Origin: Andrena cerasifolii
Taxonomy: Eukaryota > Arthropoda > Insecta > Hymenoptera > Andrenidae
Direction: 5' to 3'
Assembly (NCBI RefSeq): GCF_050908995.1
Contig: NC_135120.1
Location: forward strand, 17,187,433-17,251,432
DNA length: 64,000 bases
The notes beneath the pieces were generated by a model, which had not been told where the DNA came from, did not search any database, and saw only the letters and a list, made by a program, of their open reading frames with translations. Position 1 is the stretch's first letter. Every line of letters begins with the position of its first letter. The position numbers were made by a program, and so were the translations under genes. Positions 13,741 to 25,109 of the stretch are shown piece after piece.

Positions 13741-14379
13741 GGAGCAGCTAGCAAGGGCGGCATGTAGGCGTTGTGAAGCGTTGTGAAGCGATGTGGAGCG
13801 GCGCGGAGCGGTGTGGAGCGGAGTGGAGCGAGTCGCGAGGGCGGAGGTGGTAAGAGTTGACGCCGTCGGTGGTCGGGGGCTGATATCTGGCTAAGCGCGG
13901 GCGCAGTTGGATCGCGGTCTCCACCACGGTAGCATTTCCCTCACCGGCCTCTCACGCAGCTCTCTCCTTTTACTCCTCTCTCTCTCTCTCCTCCTCACTC
14001 TTATTTTCCTCGTGTCTCCTTTGGAGCACCCCACGGCCCACACCCCCACACCCTCAGGCACAGTCGCCTTTCGGCCGTCTACTTATCTGCCTATCCATCT
14101 TACCAACCGCCAGCTCTCTCGCTCGCCTACCTCTACCCTTTCCCTCTTTCACTCCCCACCATCTGTCTCGCTCTGGCCCGTTTCGGCGGCGCGCTCCTTC
14201 CGTTTCAGTCTCTCCTGCGGCCTCGGTCTCGTGGGTGGTTATCGGCCATGCGTACGTACCCGCGACGGAGTGTGCGTGCCGAGTGACGAATGAGTGGCAC
14301 TTAAAGGAAAACGGAAGCAGCCTGAGCTCGTGGCCTGCGCGAGTCGTTGCGAGTCCCAGCGAGCCGGATGCATCCGACG
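13741..14379 (+). promoter_or_regulatory. possible promoter and 5' UTR exon of the Dpr gene
   Basis: This is an inference. The segment combines a G-rich 10-bp minisatellite (13770-13835) with a long CT-rich tract near 13955-14020 (GAGAG on the other strand, the motif bound by GAGA factor in flies). An initiator-like TCAGT follows near 14204, then CpG-rich sequence. A good donor (ACG|GTGAGA at 14380) could splice to the acceptor at 16861, just upstream of the start codon. The frames within it are open on both strands but show no domain. RNA 5' ends could place the start site elsewhere. Confidence 0.3.
13770..13835. repeat. 10-bp minisatellite (GTGNAGCG-type units)
   Basis: About six imperfect head-to-tail copies of a unit such as GTTGTGAAGC, drifting to GTGTGGAGCG and GAGTGGAGCG. 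It lies directly upstream of the CT-rich tract in the presumed promoter region. Confidence 0.75.
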
Positions 14380-16861
14380 GTGAGACGGTGCAACGGTGCA
14401 ACGATGCAACGGTGCGCTAGATGCACCGGCCTGTCACGTGGAAATCCCGCACGTTATGGACCGTTCCTTCGCTGTGATTCGATTCCCGGCACCTGCCCGT
14501 GGGACGATTTAACGAATAGGTGGTTGGAAACGTCAGTGGAAGGGGGACAGTGAGGTATAACGAGTGAAAGGTGTACAGTGAAGTTGTGAATGCAGTTAGG
14601 GGGTAAAGGCGGCGCTCCGCTAGAAACTCCGAGGTTAAGAAAACTGGTGCGACAGTAAGCTGCTTTTCAGCAGCACGTGCAAATATGAGAAAAGTACACG
14701 CGAGACGCCGAGGCGTTCCTTGGCTCTTCATCCCCTGCTGCTTTCCAAATCTTACTGTATCCCTTCCAGCCGCGATCTAAAGCGGTCCAAAACGGTTAAA
14801 CCGCCCCGCGCACCCGTGAATCCCCATTTCTGTGACTTCGCAAGTTGATTCTGCTTGAAACTTTCCTACTCTGTGATCGGTGATTCATGGCTGGCTCGTG
14901 TTGTGACTCGTTGAAAAAGTTCTCCGCTCCAACGAATGGATTCGTTTCAAAATTTTTACGCGCGCGTATCCACAGCCTCGTAGGCGGGCAAATACTTCTT
15001 TGACTTTTAATCGTAATATTAAATTATAATTAACATCTCTCTGCAATTTACACAACGCCGTCCTCTCGTTCTACTTAATCCCTCTGCAAACGTCATACAA
15101 ATTTTGTTTTAAAACTTCAATCGTTGCTCGGTCGAGCTAGTTCACGATACTCCAACAATGTTACGTCACTACTACGGCGCGCTCGTATTTCTAATCTGCG
15201 TTTAATGAAATCGTCGTCTGGTTCTGGACGAGAAACTTCGCGATCACCTATTCGTTGACCTGTACCACTGCAGGCGCTTCCCCGGAGACGCGTCGTCCTG
15301 CTAAATGTCGGGCTGGACCCCTTCGCGAAGTGTTCCATTGAAAAGTGAGGACAGAATAAAGTTGGATAAGCATAATGGTAACTGAGGTCTGGAAGTGAAA
15401 CGTGGTTGCCTCGAAACAGTGAGCGTTCGCAGAATTCGCGCGAGGATGGATACTTTCGAGTGGAATTCCGCGAGTTCCGTGGGGATGCGAGAAGAATCCG
15501 GAGGAATGTGCCGAAGGAGGGAAGAACACGCGACCTCGACGTGGACGCAATAGACGCGCTTTATCTGTGACATTTGAATCGACAACGACGCCTCCAACCT
15601 GTGACAACGGTGCGTTATTTTGCGACGCAGCAGCTACTTTTTCACACGGTTAATCCCATCGTTGATCCCCCGGCGAGAACGTTGCTGAACACGTATCACA
15701 TTTGCATTCGCGTTTACATAATTTTCAATAAATTTCCAAGACCGATTACTCGTTCGTACACGTACAGAGTACAAAAATTCTGCTCCGCGAGGCGCATCCG
15801 TTACTTGCAAGTAAAACTTTAAGGTGATTTTTTTTACCTCGCTTTAGGCGCAGCGGGCTGCTCCTTTAATCCATCATTTTTGCTCGAAAATCACGCAACC
15901 AACCAGCAAAATTTGTTTACTACTTCCCACTTGCTTTCTCGCGAGATATCAACCACTCACCGGCTATACCGGGGCTTTACCGAACACCTTGTGTAATAAC
16001 CGCGAGCCAGCGCGCTGGTGCGTGATTTCGATGAAAATCGAATTTTCGATCAAACATTTTTATCGGAAGGCTCGCGCGCGAATTTCCGGGTAAAAGCGTG
16101 ACTCCCGTTTGTTTTTGCCGATGGTCCTACGTTCGCCGATTCCCCTATCGCGAAGGATAAATTTTCGATGCCGGGGAACGCTGAATGCGCGACGCATTTA
16201 AAAGGCGAAAAACAAGGCTAAACAGTTTTACGCGTGCGTTTAAAACCGCCAGCTTTTAAGTGATTAGCCGACAGACGATCGAGTTATAACGCTGCAGCTC
16301 GGATTGATTTCCATTTGCGTGCACGCGATCGAACTTCGTAGCAGCACTCCTCTCGTTTATACAAGCTGGTTATTACACGCTTAATAATCGACCAGCAATA
16401 AGTCCCCGAATAGATAATGGACATCAAACATCACGGGACAGCTAGCGTACCTATTGTGCACAATCGAGCGCGCAGTACTTTGAAATTGCATCACAAATGT
16501 TATTATAGTACATATTGCTATAATCAGATGAGCCTCGATTTATGCGTGTTCACTTTGAATTAACCTCGGGCGAATTTAATTAATCGGCGAACGTATGGTG
16601 CGTTTGGAGGAATCCTGTATTCCCCTCGAGGAGTTTAAAAAATGTTTCGAGCACTCGCAACACGTGAATGGTAATTAAGGTACCGCGTGTTAGTGGCACT
16701 TATCAGTGGAGAGAAAAGGGGATAAATTCCCATGGACGTGGGAATGGTTAGTCCGATAGCCACGCGAGAAGGCGGACAAAGGCGGACAGAGGCGGACAAA
16801 AGTGTCGAGTGTATCGAGATTAGCTGAAGGTGCGAAGTGAGCTTCTGTTTATTGTCGACAG
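14380..16861 (+). other. possible first (5' UTR) intron; nothing else seen
   Basis: Bounded by the candidate donor at 14380 and candidate acceptor at 16861. No repeats or domains are visible inside, apart from the GGCGGACAAA triplet repeat near its end. Confidence 0.35.
16765..16800. repeat. three tandem copies of GGCGGACAAA-type unit
   Basis: GGCGGACAAA, GGCGGACAGA and GGCGGACAAA lie head to tail about 115 bp upstream of the presumed start codon. They may be part of the 5' UTR or the adjacent intron end. Confidence 0.7.
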
Positions 16862-16915
16862 AAAGGAGGGATCGGTTCGCTGGAGCTTACACCACTTGGA
16901 AAGTGGTATCGCGAA

Positions 16916-17039
16916 ATGTACCGGAAACGATGGACCGTGAAGGCGCTGCGAATGGATTTACGGTACGGGGGCAGTGGCAGCGGCTGGTGCACGCCGGCCA
17001 AGATGATCTGCATTTTCTTTCTCTCCATACTGCTGCACG
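16916..17039 (+). CDS. dpr8: Dpr-family Ig protein, coding exon 1 (start codon and signal peptide)
   Basis: This exon encodes the first 41 residues plus one base of codon 42. A basic, Gly/Ser-rich leader is followed by a hydrophobic run (MICIFFLSILL, residues 30-40) that suits a signal peptide or signal anchor, as expected for Dpr proteins, which are neuronal cell-surface receptors. An in-frame stop at 16838-16840 precedes the first ATG at 16916. Internal ATGs at 16952 and 17003 are alternative starts. The exon ends at a strong donor (G|GTAAGC at 17040) in phase 1. That is exactly the phase needed to join the exon at 53125, where the split codon becomes GAG (Glu42). A possible acceptor (pyrimidine-rich, AG at 16860-16861) would start the exon at 16862, leaving 54 bases of 5' UTR here. 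The exon is short and has no homology on its own. The call rests on the signal-like segment, the donor and the phase match. An unseen small exon inside the 36-kb intron is possible. Confidence 0.72.
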
Positions 17040-17421
17040 GTAAGCCGATACACAATTTATACGTATGCACTTCGGGCCGCTAACGCGTGGGCTGATAAGG
17101 AAGCGGTTCCTTCTCCTTCAGTGAGCTCGTTGCCAAACAGAAGCCACCTTCGCGCCAATGCGAGTAAATTTAGCTTACTAACTGGAGACCGATCCGATCG
17201 ATACTTTAGATTATGTAGGTGCAGGCTTAAAATTCGTCACTTCTTCATTTTCGTTCCTTCGCGATCGGCGGAAGCTTTTTCGGCTCGTATTAGCCTTAAT
17301 GTGAACGTCGATAACGTTATCCGCGAGCGACGTGCTACCGGATCGGATGAGTATATTCAACACATGGGAATGCAAATTTTGTTTACAAGAAAACCAATAA
17401 GAAACAGAGTGGTATCGCATA

Positions 17422-18203
17422 GGGGAGACCGGGGCTAGTTGTCTAACGAGGTTAGTTGACTAATTCCCTTTAATTCTTGTATTATGTTATAAATTATGCT
17501 GCGATTCGCGATATTGAAGCATATGGATGACCACCTTGCCATTTAATGTGTCACCGTGACAAAAACTTGCGTGTTCTATCAGTGGGAACGAAAAATCTGA
17601 AAACTCTCACTATTCTAAATATAATAAAAACTAAGACCTTGACTCAGTTAAAACGATTTTAAAAATTAAAACTGTATACTAGGGGGGAGCGGAAAATTTA
17701 AATTTGAATTTTCAGTTGGCCTGGGTGCAGAATAGTTGTCTTTTGATAAACCAAACACAACTGTAACAAAATTGTGGAAAAATATTCATGTCTGCAGGTT
17801 CCCTTTTCTCCTAAAAATGATTACATCATCATACTATATAGGCGGATATTTAAATTTGAATTTTCAGTTGGCCTGGGTGCGGGATAGTTGTCTTTTGATA
17901 AACCAAACACAACTGTAACAAAATTGTGGAAAAATATTCATGTCTGCAGGTTCCTTTTTCTCCTAAAAATATTTTTCCAAAATTTGTTTACAGTTGTGTT
18001 TGGTCAATCAAAACACACATATCCCGCGCCCGGGGCAGCTGAAAATTCAAATTTAAATTTTCGCCTATATAGTATCGCTCCGCCCTACTGTATACCTAAT
18101 GAAATTTCTATACTTTTGGTGTGGAACAAGTCAACAAAATACCAATGGTCTATTTATAAAAATTAGAAATACTAAAAATCAGTAAACTAGCCCCGGTCTC
18201 CCC
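17422..18203. mobile_element. TA-flanked TIR element, GGGGAGACCGGGGCTAGTTG family, copy 1
   Basis: The left end reads GGGGAGACCGGGGCTAGTTG and the right end is its inverse (CTAGCCCCGGTCTCCCC). TA lies on both sides (17420-17421 and 18204-18205), consistent with a Tc1/mariner/pogo-type target duplication. The inside is AT-rich and holds a direct duplication and an inverted copy (listed separately). It has no transposase and is non-autonomous. Superfamily placement rests only on the TA duplication and on the coding content of copy 2. Confidence 0.88.
17696..17970. repeat. direct duplication (about 123-bp units, 152-bp period) inside the element
   Basis: Units 17696-17818 and 17848-17970 are almost identical. 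Each contains TTCAGTTGGCCTGGGTGC and ATTGTGGAAAAATATTCATG. A third, inverted and diverged copy lies at about 17984-18066, so the transcript could fold back on itself. The small frames at 17736 and 17888 are shadows of this repeat. Confidence 0.9.
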
Positions 18204-18205
18204 TA

Positions 18206-20596
18206 CATGAATGAAGGAAAACGTTATTGCAATAAGGGGTTTTGATCAAAGGGTGTGACACGATTGGTATATAGTATATGCCTTTGAATAGCTCTGACCG
18301 AGACAAACCGACCGTGGTCGCTTCTACAGCGAAAATAGAATAAAAATAGGTAGGTTAAAAACGGATCGGATAATTTCGATAGCTGCAGATATATTTCGGT
18401 TTCCGAGTCTTCCTTCTATTATTTTTGTGTCATTCCATCGAAGTATTTCAATGGTAATGATTTAGCATTGAATATAAATAAGTAGCCTGAGGACTGTTAT
18501 CAGTAAAGTATCGGAGAATTGGGAAAGCACTTTACTAGTAAAAAATTAGTATGCGGTTTAATTTACTCTTGGACGCGAAAAATCAAACCCGCTGGTTCGG
18601 TACGTGTGCACGGGGTTCAATTACTTTTTCGTCATTGATTCTTCCTCGTACAGAGGCTTGTTTATTGGAGCTGTCCGCGTACACGATTTATTGGAGGCGT
18701 AAAACGCTCGCACTCGATCCTCGTTAATTAGAATCTCTGTTTCGTTCGGCCAACTATCGGTCCAACTATTGGCCATCTGCTCTCATTACGCCGAGTCTTT
18801 ATTATCGCGTTAATTCTTGCAAAGTTAATTGTCTGGATATCAATCAGTTAATTGGCACGCTCGCCGCGGATTTCCGCGTACCCAGCAGAAATGAGATCAA
18901 TTCCATAATTCATATAAAATATAACTCACTAAAATACAAAATCAACTTCTTTCCGAAAACCTCAAGCAATCGGTGTAAAAACTTTTCGAGACCACTCGAT
19001 TTAAAAATTCAGCTCCTCCACGTTGCCATGGAGCTCCGCCGATCGCGGAAGCTTTGAAAGTTCTCTGAAATTGGTATGAAGCTTTTGGGAAATCGGAAAG
19101 TAGAAACGGGAGTGAAGAATGAGGCGAGGACTTTCGTAATCCGAGAACGATCCCATAATTCTGGGAGTGGTATGTTCCCGGGGAAATCGTTGCTATCCAG
19201 AAAAACCCCGGCGTAAACGCAATTAGGAGAATCCGGGACCAGTTCTTTTTTCGAGTAGCCCGGAGTGGTGCCGTGCACGAAACACTTTGTCCGCGGACCA
19301 GTGATTCGCGCGTCACGGAATTTTCGCGAAAGCTCGCCGGCGAGTGTAGAGGATGATGGGAATCGTTGAAAACGCGGCGAAAAGCACGAGGAGGAATCAG
19401 AAAGTGGAAAGTAGCGGGACTGCGCGCGGAGATAAAAATCCGTCCGAGGAAACAATAATCCCCGAACGACTTTGCAAATGTTGTTGCGGTCAGCTGACAG
19501 CGTGTACGCCGTTTTAAAAAGCACGCCCATGTACCTACCTACGTACGCAAACGTATGTACCCACGTTTTATTCTACAGCGAGCTCGTGGAACCGCTGCCG
19601 AGGGTTTTTCGCGCTGCTGGAATCCCGATTCTTCCTCGGCTGTAAACGGCAATAGCCGCGATCCGGCTTTCGGTTTAATAAATGTTCCTGAAATGCGATC
19701 GAGCTTTCCCGTATCAAGTTTTATTCCCCGAACCACGCGGAACCGTGAAAGAATTGAGTTAAAACGTAACGCCGCGTGAAGCAAATTTATGCGTCAGCGG
19801 TTCCCGGGAACATTTCTGCTTTACAGTTTCCGTCGGCTTTGTAACCGCGCCTGGCTACACTTTTCACATCTGAAGTTTGGCCGCACTCGCAGCTCATCGA
19901 TTTCCCTCGCAACTATTAAACAAGTAACCGAAGCCTCTCGGGTGATAAAAGTGACAAGCCAGGATAATTCGTACGGACAGGGGAAACGAACTTACCTGTG
20001 TAAACCGCGGTGCGTGAAAGGTCGCGTTTCCAAAGCAAACTCGCCCACTCGGCTATAAACGCGTTTATCCGAAAGTTGGACCCGATTAACGTGCATCCGT
20101 GGATCACCTGTCTCGTATCGCGTATCATACGGCCTATCGAATATCGCGTATCGAGATAGCAATATTCAGCTGCTATCTGCCGCGGGAGCGCAGCGTCTCT
20201 GCGCGAGCCGGCTGCATACGACCTAATGACACGATGATGCGACGTTCGTAACAGCATTAGCGTGGAGCATTCGGAGGCGCAAATGGAACCGTAGTCTGCA
20301 GCCCCCCCAGGCCATTTAATTTTACTAGGCTTCGTCACAGCAGCTGGAAAATGGGGAATTTCCGCTTCGCGGGACGAACCCTCTGCACGCTCGGTCATTA
20401 ATAACTTGCAATGTTTTCCTTTCACAACTTCGGGCTTTGTTGCCAGTGGTACGTTTTCGGGCCCTGTTCCCGAAAAATCATCAACGCGGAGGACGAGAGC
20501 ATCGAACGCGCGCGATAACGCTGTGAGGAACTTTCTATCCAGAGGGTGGTGTAAAACGAGCAAGCGTGACGGTGTTCGTGGATGAATTTGTGCAGC
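18206..20596. other. intronic DNA, nothing recognised
   Basis: Overlapping minus-strand frames (18942-20563) without domains. No repeats seen. Confidence 0.5.
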
Positions 20597-20598
20597 TA

Positions 20599-21738
20599 GG
20601 GTAATTGCGGGACAGTTGCCGCACCTTACGCAAAACTGTCACCGTGTATAAATTTTGCAATGAAAATTTGTTCCAAGGATACGTATTATTAGTTGAACAT
20701 CTTGTCCCACTACTGGCATTAAAGAAAATCAAAATTTTAATATTCGTCATCCTTAAAAAATTGAAACTAAAAACATCCATTTTTTTTAGGAGAGACGCCG
20801 TACGTGCGGGAGTGGTGCCGCATTTCGAAAAGTGTTTAACTTTCCATTTAAACATGTTAATTTTAACTTTTTATTTAAAAAAAAATAGTAAACCCAAAGT
20901 AAAATGAAACATCTTTTTAATTTATACAGTTGTAAAATACAATAAAATTGGAAAAATAAGTGGGTACAGATATTATTTCTGCTTTTCTAAATTTAATTGT
21001 CTTTTCTTCTTTCTTACACATTCATTACTCATAAAATAAAAATAAAATGTGAAAAAGAGTAAAGAGTCCACAAATATGTTTGGATTATCAGATTTGTCAT
21101 TAAAAAATAAATAATTTGCTTTGAGATATCACGGTATCTATTTTGAGACACTCTTTTTGCATTTTTAACATTAAAAGCATCGTTTAGTCGACTTACAAGG
21201 GAACATCCCGAACCCGGAAATTCAAAAAATTCTGAAACTTTGTGAATATGTAGGGAATTTCCTCCCGATTATAGCGCAATTTTTGTTTGCTGTCTAAACT
21301 CTTGATATCTTTGATATCGATCTCAATTTGATATTGTTACTAAAGAAAGAAGACTAATTTTTCTTCTTCGATTTTATAACCAAGTAAGAATTAAGAAAGC
21401 TGTTTGAGTTTTTGTTACAATTTTTTAAAGAACTTTAATAAAGATTTTGAGATATTTCTTAAATTTTGTTTGCTTCTTAAAACACTTTACTTCAACATAA
21501 AAATAGCAAAGTTAAAAAAAAATATTCTGAAACCGTGCTTTTCAATTTTGGGTATTTTTGACCCGGTAGCAACAACGTGTGTTGCATATTGGGGTGCGCA
21601 TCCCGCCGAGTTAATCTAACCTAAACGAACAGCCTAAAGCAAATAAAATCGACAGCGTTGTATTTTTTTTTACCGATAACCCTGAAATACCAAAAGTGCT
21701 GCGCCTCTCCCAGTGCGGCATCTCTCCCGCAATTACCC
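20599..21738. mobile_element. TA-flanked TIR element (1,140 bp), GGGTAATTGCGGGA ends
   Basis: The left end GGGTAATTGCGGGACAGTTG and the right end (inverse of GGGTAATTGCGGGAGAGATG) match over about 26 bp with two mismatches. TA flanks both sides (20597-20598 and 21739-21740), as in Tc1/mariner-like elements. The interior is AT-rich and has no intact transposase. The frames at 20605 and 21404 carry no recognisable domain. A relic of the right part recurs at 54907-55032. Confidence 0.87.
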
Positions 21739-22474
21739 TATTTGACACGAACCGTTTCTCTTCAACGTTTTATCCCCCTGCTTAATAGTGTGCCTAAAAT
21801 TAAAGAGGATCTTGATCTTCACTTGCGGAAGCTGCGGGCTCGACTTTTTCCACACCCTGTGCACGCGAGAGCGAGGCACCGCGCCGCATTAAACGACGCC
21901 GACGCCACGCTCCGAAATGCATGCAGATGCTTATGAATAAACATCAAATGCAATTATAGAGGACCATATTCCAAATTTATGGCGGGCCGCTTGTCAAACT
22001 TTGAGAGGGGCGACTGTTGCACGCCACCCCCATTGTTTACTCGACCGTTCCGTCTGACTTTCCGCCGAGTTCGTCCAGCTTTTGGAAAGCATGCCAGGAA
22101 GCGAACGTTATTTCTAACCGTGTGCTGTCGTGGAGTTCGTTTTCAGGAAGTTTCCGTCGCGTTGCGAAGCTTCGGCTATTCCTTGCACTTTTCCTGCGCC
22201 TTCCACTGTATTAAAGCTCACACGTTACGCCTTTCAGAACGTGGCTCGCGCGAATACGTTAATTGGAATTCCAATGAGATATACGCGCGTGTGTATCCCG
22301 CAGTATCGTTGAATTCCAGCGTTACTGGGCGGGAACAAAGCGCCTCGTTCGAACGCTCCGCAGCAACAGCGCGATCTAAGGCAACGGTAAAAGACGCGTG
22401 TACTTTTGTGCTGCAGTTTCCGATGTTTGTACAACGCTTGAGGATTTGAGAAGAATAATGACACGAGTATTTAA

Positions 22475-23184
22475 GGGGTTACCTACCTCAGGGGGTAGAA
22501 AAAGAATCGATTCTTTGGGAATTTCTTTCAGAAAGTACAGTGAGAGGAGATTAGATGGAATTATTATTTATTAAACAATATTTTCAACAGTTGAATTCTT
22601 TTAAACTGACCACGCGCTAAAACGTGATAGTTTCTGCAGCCTGCAATACAATCCAAAATGTGCTATTCTTCGTGGCCAAACCGGATAATATGTTAGTTTT
22701 CGCCGTAAATTCCCAAACGTGCTACTTTTCGTAAGAAAATTGAAACGTGCTACTTTTCGTAACGCGTGTCGAATTATGTCAAGATCATTGAAATCGGTGA
22801 GGTAGTTTTTCGACAGGTTTACCATTTTTGGGGTTAGAATATTTATTCACGTATTTTATAAATATTTATCATATAATCAACGGTTAGAGACATTAATTTA
22901 CAAACAATACTAATACTGTCGGCTGTGAAACAGCCGACCGTACAGGTAGATTTCAATGTACAATTATTCCAAGTTTTTTGCAAATATCTCGTAAACCAAA
23001 GCCGAGCGCCGAGAAGTATAAAGGAAAATGTTGTTCAGAACGATGACCTTGACGACATGTCAAGCTTATTGAAATCGGGGAATCCTCCCCTAATCTAAAC
23101 ATATACCAAAAGTATGCATATACTTTCTGAAATAAATTCCCAAAGAATCGATTCTTTTTCTACCTCCTGACCGTAGGTAAACCC
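22475..23184. mobile_element. piggyBac-like MITE flanked by TTAA, long TIRs
   Basis: TTAA lies at 22471-22474 and 23185-23188. The terminal inverted repeats extend about 63 bp and are nearly identical from GGTAGAAAAAGAATCGATTC to TTTCAGAAAGTA. A small internal hairpin GTCGGCTG...CAGCCGAC is near 22918-22938. The outer start GGGGTTAC matches the element at 686. No coding capacity. Confidence 0.9.
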
Positions 23185-23910
23185 TTAAGGAGGAAAAATG
23201 AGGCCGGATACTTGAAGTAGAATTTGACTGCATAATAACTTGAAAGTGCTTGATAAAATACCTGCACTAGCAACGCTCCAAAGGTAACTCTCGCAGAAGG
23301 GAATTGAACGCAACGCGCGCGTGCTTTCCCGATCTAGAACGGGCGCAAATATTCGCGGTTTTTCGCGAACGTTCTCATGGCGGGAACGACGGCGGGAGTA
23401 ACCAGCGGAACGTGGAAATAACACAAATAATGGAAACGCGTTCGAGTAGAGTCAATAGCGCTTCCTCTTCCCCACGATCGTTTTTAATTCAAAGAATTTG
23501 CGTAGCAGGGAGGCATCGAGTCGTAGAAGCACGCCGGTAGTTTTCAATATTTGATGGCCAGAATTAAGTTTATTTAACAAGGCGAAAGCGGTATTACAGG
23601 CTCTCCCACGCTGATGAGTCATACACGACTAATGCAGTTTACGCTTGGCGTTTCAATTTCTCTTTGACGTGCGCTGCAACAGCCGCAAATACCGACTGAA
23701 CCTTGCTGTGCAAATATCTGGATAGACCCGCTTACGAAGATACACGTACTGCGTGTAAAAGACGCTTGGAATCTCGTAGAATCCCGTTACCAATCGATTA
23801 CGATTCTCGTTCGATTCCAGCTTCTTTAAACAACCAAGTACGCGCATTCGAAGGGAGTACCTACGTAATTCTGGCTTTCCAATACGTTATCTCGTTTCGT
23901 ACAATTTGTA

Positions 23911-25107
23911 GGGAGACCGGGGCTAGTTGTTACAGGGGCAGGTTGTTACAAAGCCGTTTAAATTTTTTTTTGCTTGGACTATCACTTCGACGATGAAGTG
24001 GCTGATGTGTTTCAACTATACACAGTTGTGTATGTAGTTTGTTTGTAGTTGGTTCACGCGTTGTCACTTTATTACAGTTTTTTGTGTTTTCGGTACTAAT
24101 AGTAACTTTTCTCTTTCTACTTCAATCTTTTCTACCGAACAGACAGATAAATCTATGTAAATTAATATTACCACGTTTGAATCAGTGTTCCTTTAGCTAC
24201 AGATTGGCACCAAGAACATAAGAATACACCCAACTGGTGTGAACTTATAGCTTTTTATACACAATGGTGTCAACCGAGGCAAGTTGTTACACAAGACAAG
24301 GGGCATGTTGTTTGATACGAAAAGGGGCACGTTGTTACAGAGGGAAAGGGGTATATTGTTACATTGTATTTAGTAACTAATTTATTAATTTAATCCTTCA
24401 GTTACCACGAGTCACTATAGTGGTTTCCCGCTAAATGATTTTTTTGGAACAGAACGCCGCTAACATACAGTAAGGAAAAGGCAGATGAAAAATAAATCCA
24501 CCACAAATAATAGACACTCTTCCTCCGAGGATGAAGAATGCGTTTGCTTGCACTGTCTCTCTCCTTTTTCAAATTCAAAGAGAGGCTCCACAAAGTGGAT
24601 TCAGTGCATAGAATGCAAAAAGCGGGCACATGAGAAATGTGCAAAACCGAAGAATCACTTTTATGTGTGCATTAATTGCGAGTCCCCGTATGAAACGGAT
24701 GACGATAATTAGTGCAACTGATTTCAGTAGTTTTTATTATTTTTCAAATAGATTTCTTATTGTATATTTATTGTAACAGATTCTTAATATTAATAAACTT
24801 ACTTCTGTTCAAGAAAATATAATTATATTACTCATAATAAGCCTCGTTTCGTAAAATTTAATTCTGTAACAACTTGCCCCTTATTGTGTAAAAACTAGCC
24901 CCTACTCGGGGCACGTTGTCACAACATGTCTCGACTTTCAAAATGGCTTGTTTCAAAGTCATGGTTTTCGTTTAATTACATGCGATAACGTTCATCGGTA
25001 GAGGAAAGAACGTACTTTAAGTCAGAGTCATTGATAGTATCGAAAATGGAATGCAAAAAAAAATAAAAAATAAACTGAAAAGTGTAACAACTAGCGCCGG
25101 TCTCCCC
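23911..25107. mobile_element. TA-flanked TIR element, same family, copy 2 (carries a PHD-finger ORF)
   Basis: The ends GGGAGACCGGGGCTAGTTGT and CTAGCGCCGGTCTCCCC are inverted repeats with TA on both sides (23909-23910 and 25108-25109). The left end has lost one G. Inside, several GGGGCANGTTGTTACA-like motifs recur near both ends (for example near 23935, 24300, 24330, 24880 and 24905). These could be subterminal transposase-binding sites. It encodes a 75-aa zinc-finger ORF but no visible catalytic domain, so it is probably an internally deleted derivative of a longer element. Confidence 0.88.
24485..24712 (+). CDS. PHD-type zinc finger ORF, probable C-terminal remnant of a DDE transposase
   Basis: 75 residues ending in a normal stop. 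The zinc ligands follow the C4HC3 order: C21-x2-C24, C41-x2-C44, H49-x2-C52, C62-x2-C65, with Trp38 just before the second pair. This is a PHD-like finger. The N-terminal 18 residues are polar and acidic. From family knowledge, such a finger (CxxC...WIQC..C...HExC...CxxC) often ends pogo/jerky-like DDE transposases in arthropods. The ORF sits inside a TA-flanked TIR element, which fits that origin. The catalytic DDE domain is absent, so transposition activity is not expected. It may be an exon of a longer deleted gene or a captured host finger. Whether it is expressed cannot be told from sequence. Confidence 0.55.
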   Translation: MKNKSTTNNRHSSSEDEECVCLHCLSPFSNSKRGSTKWIQCIECKKRAHEKCAKPKNHFYVCINCESPYETDDDN

Positions 25108-25109
25108 TA

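Noticed and set aside
19916..20563. 215-codon minus-strand frame
   Set aside because: No domain, signal or splice context. It looks like a chance frame.
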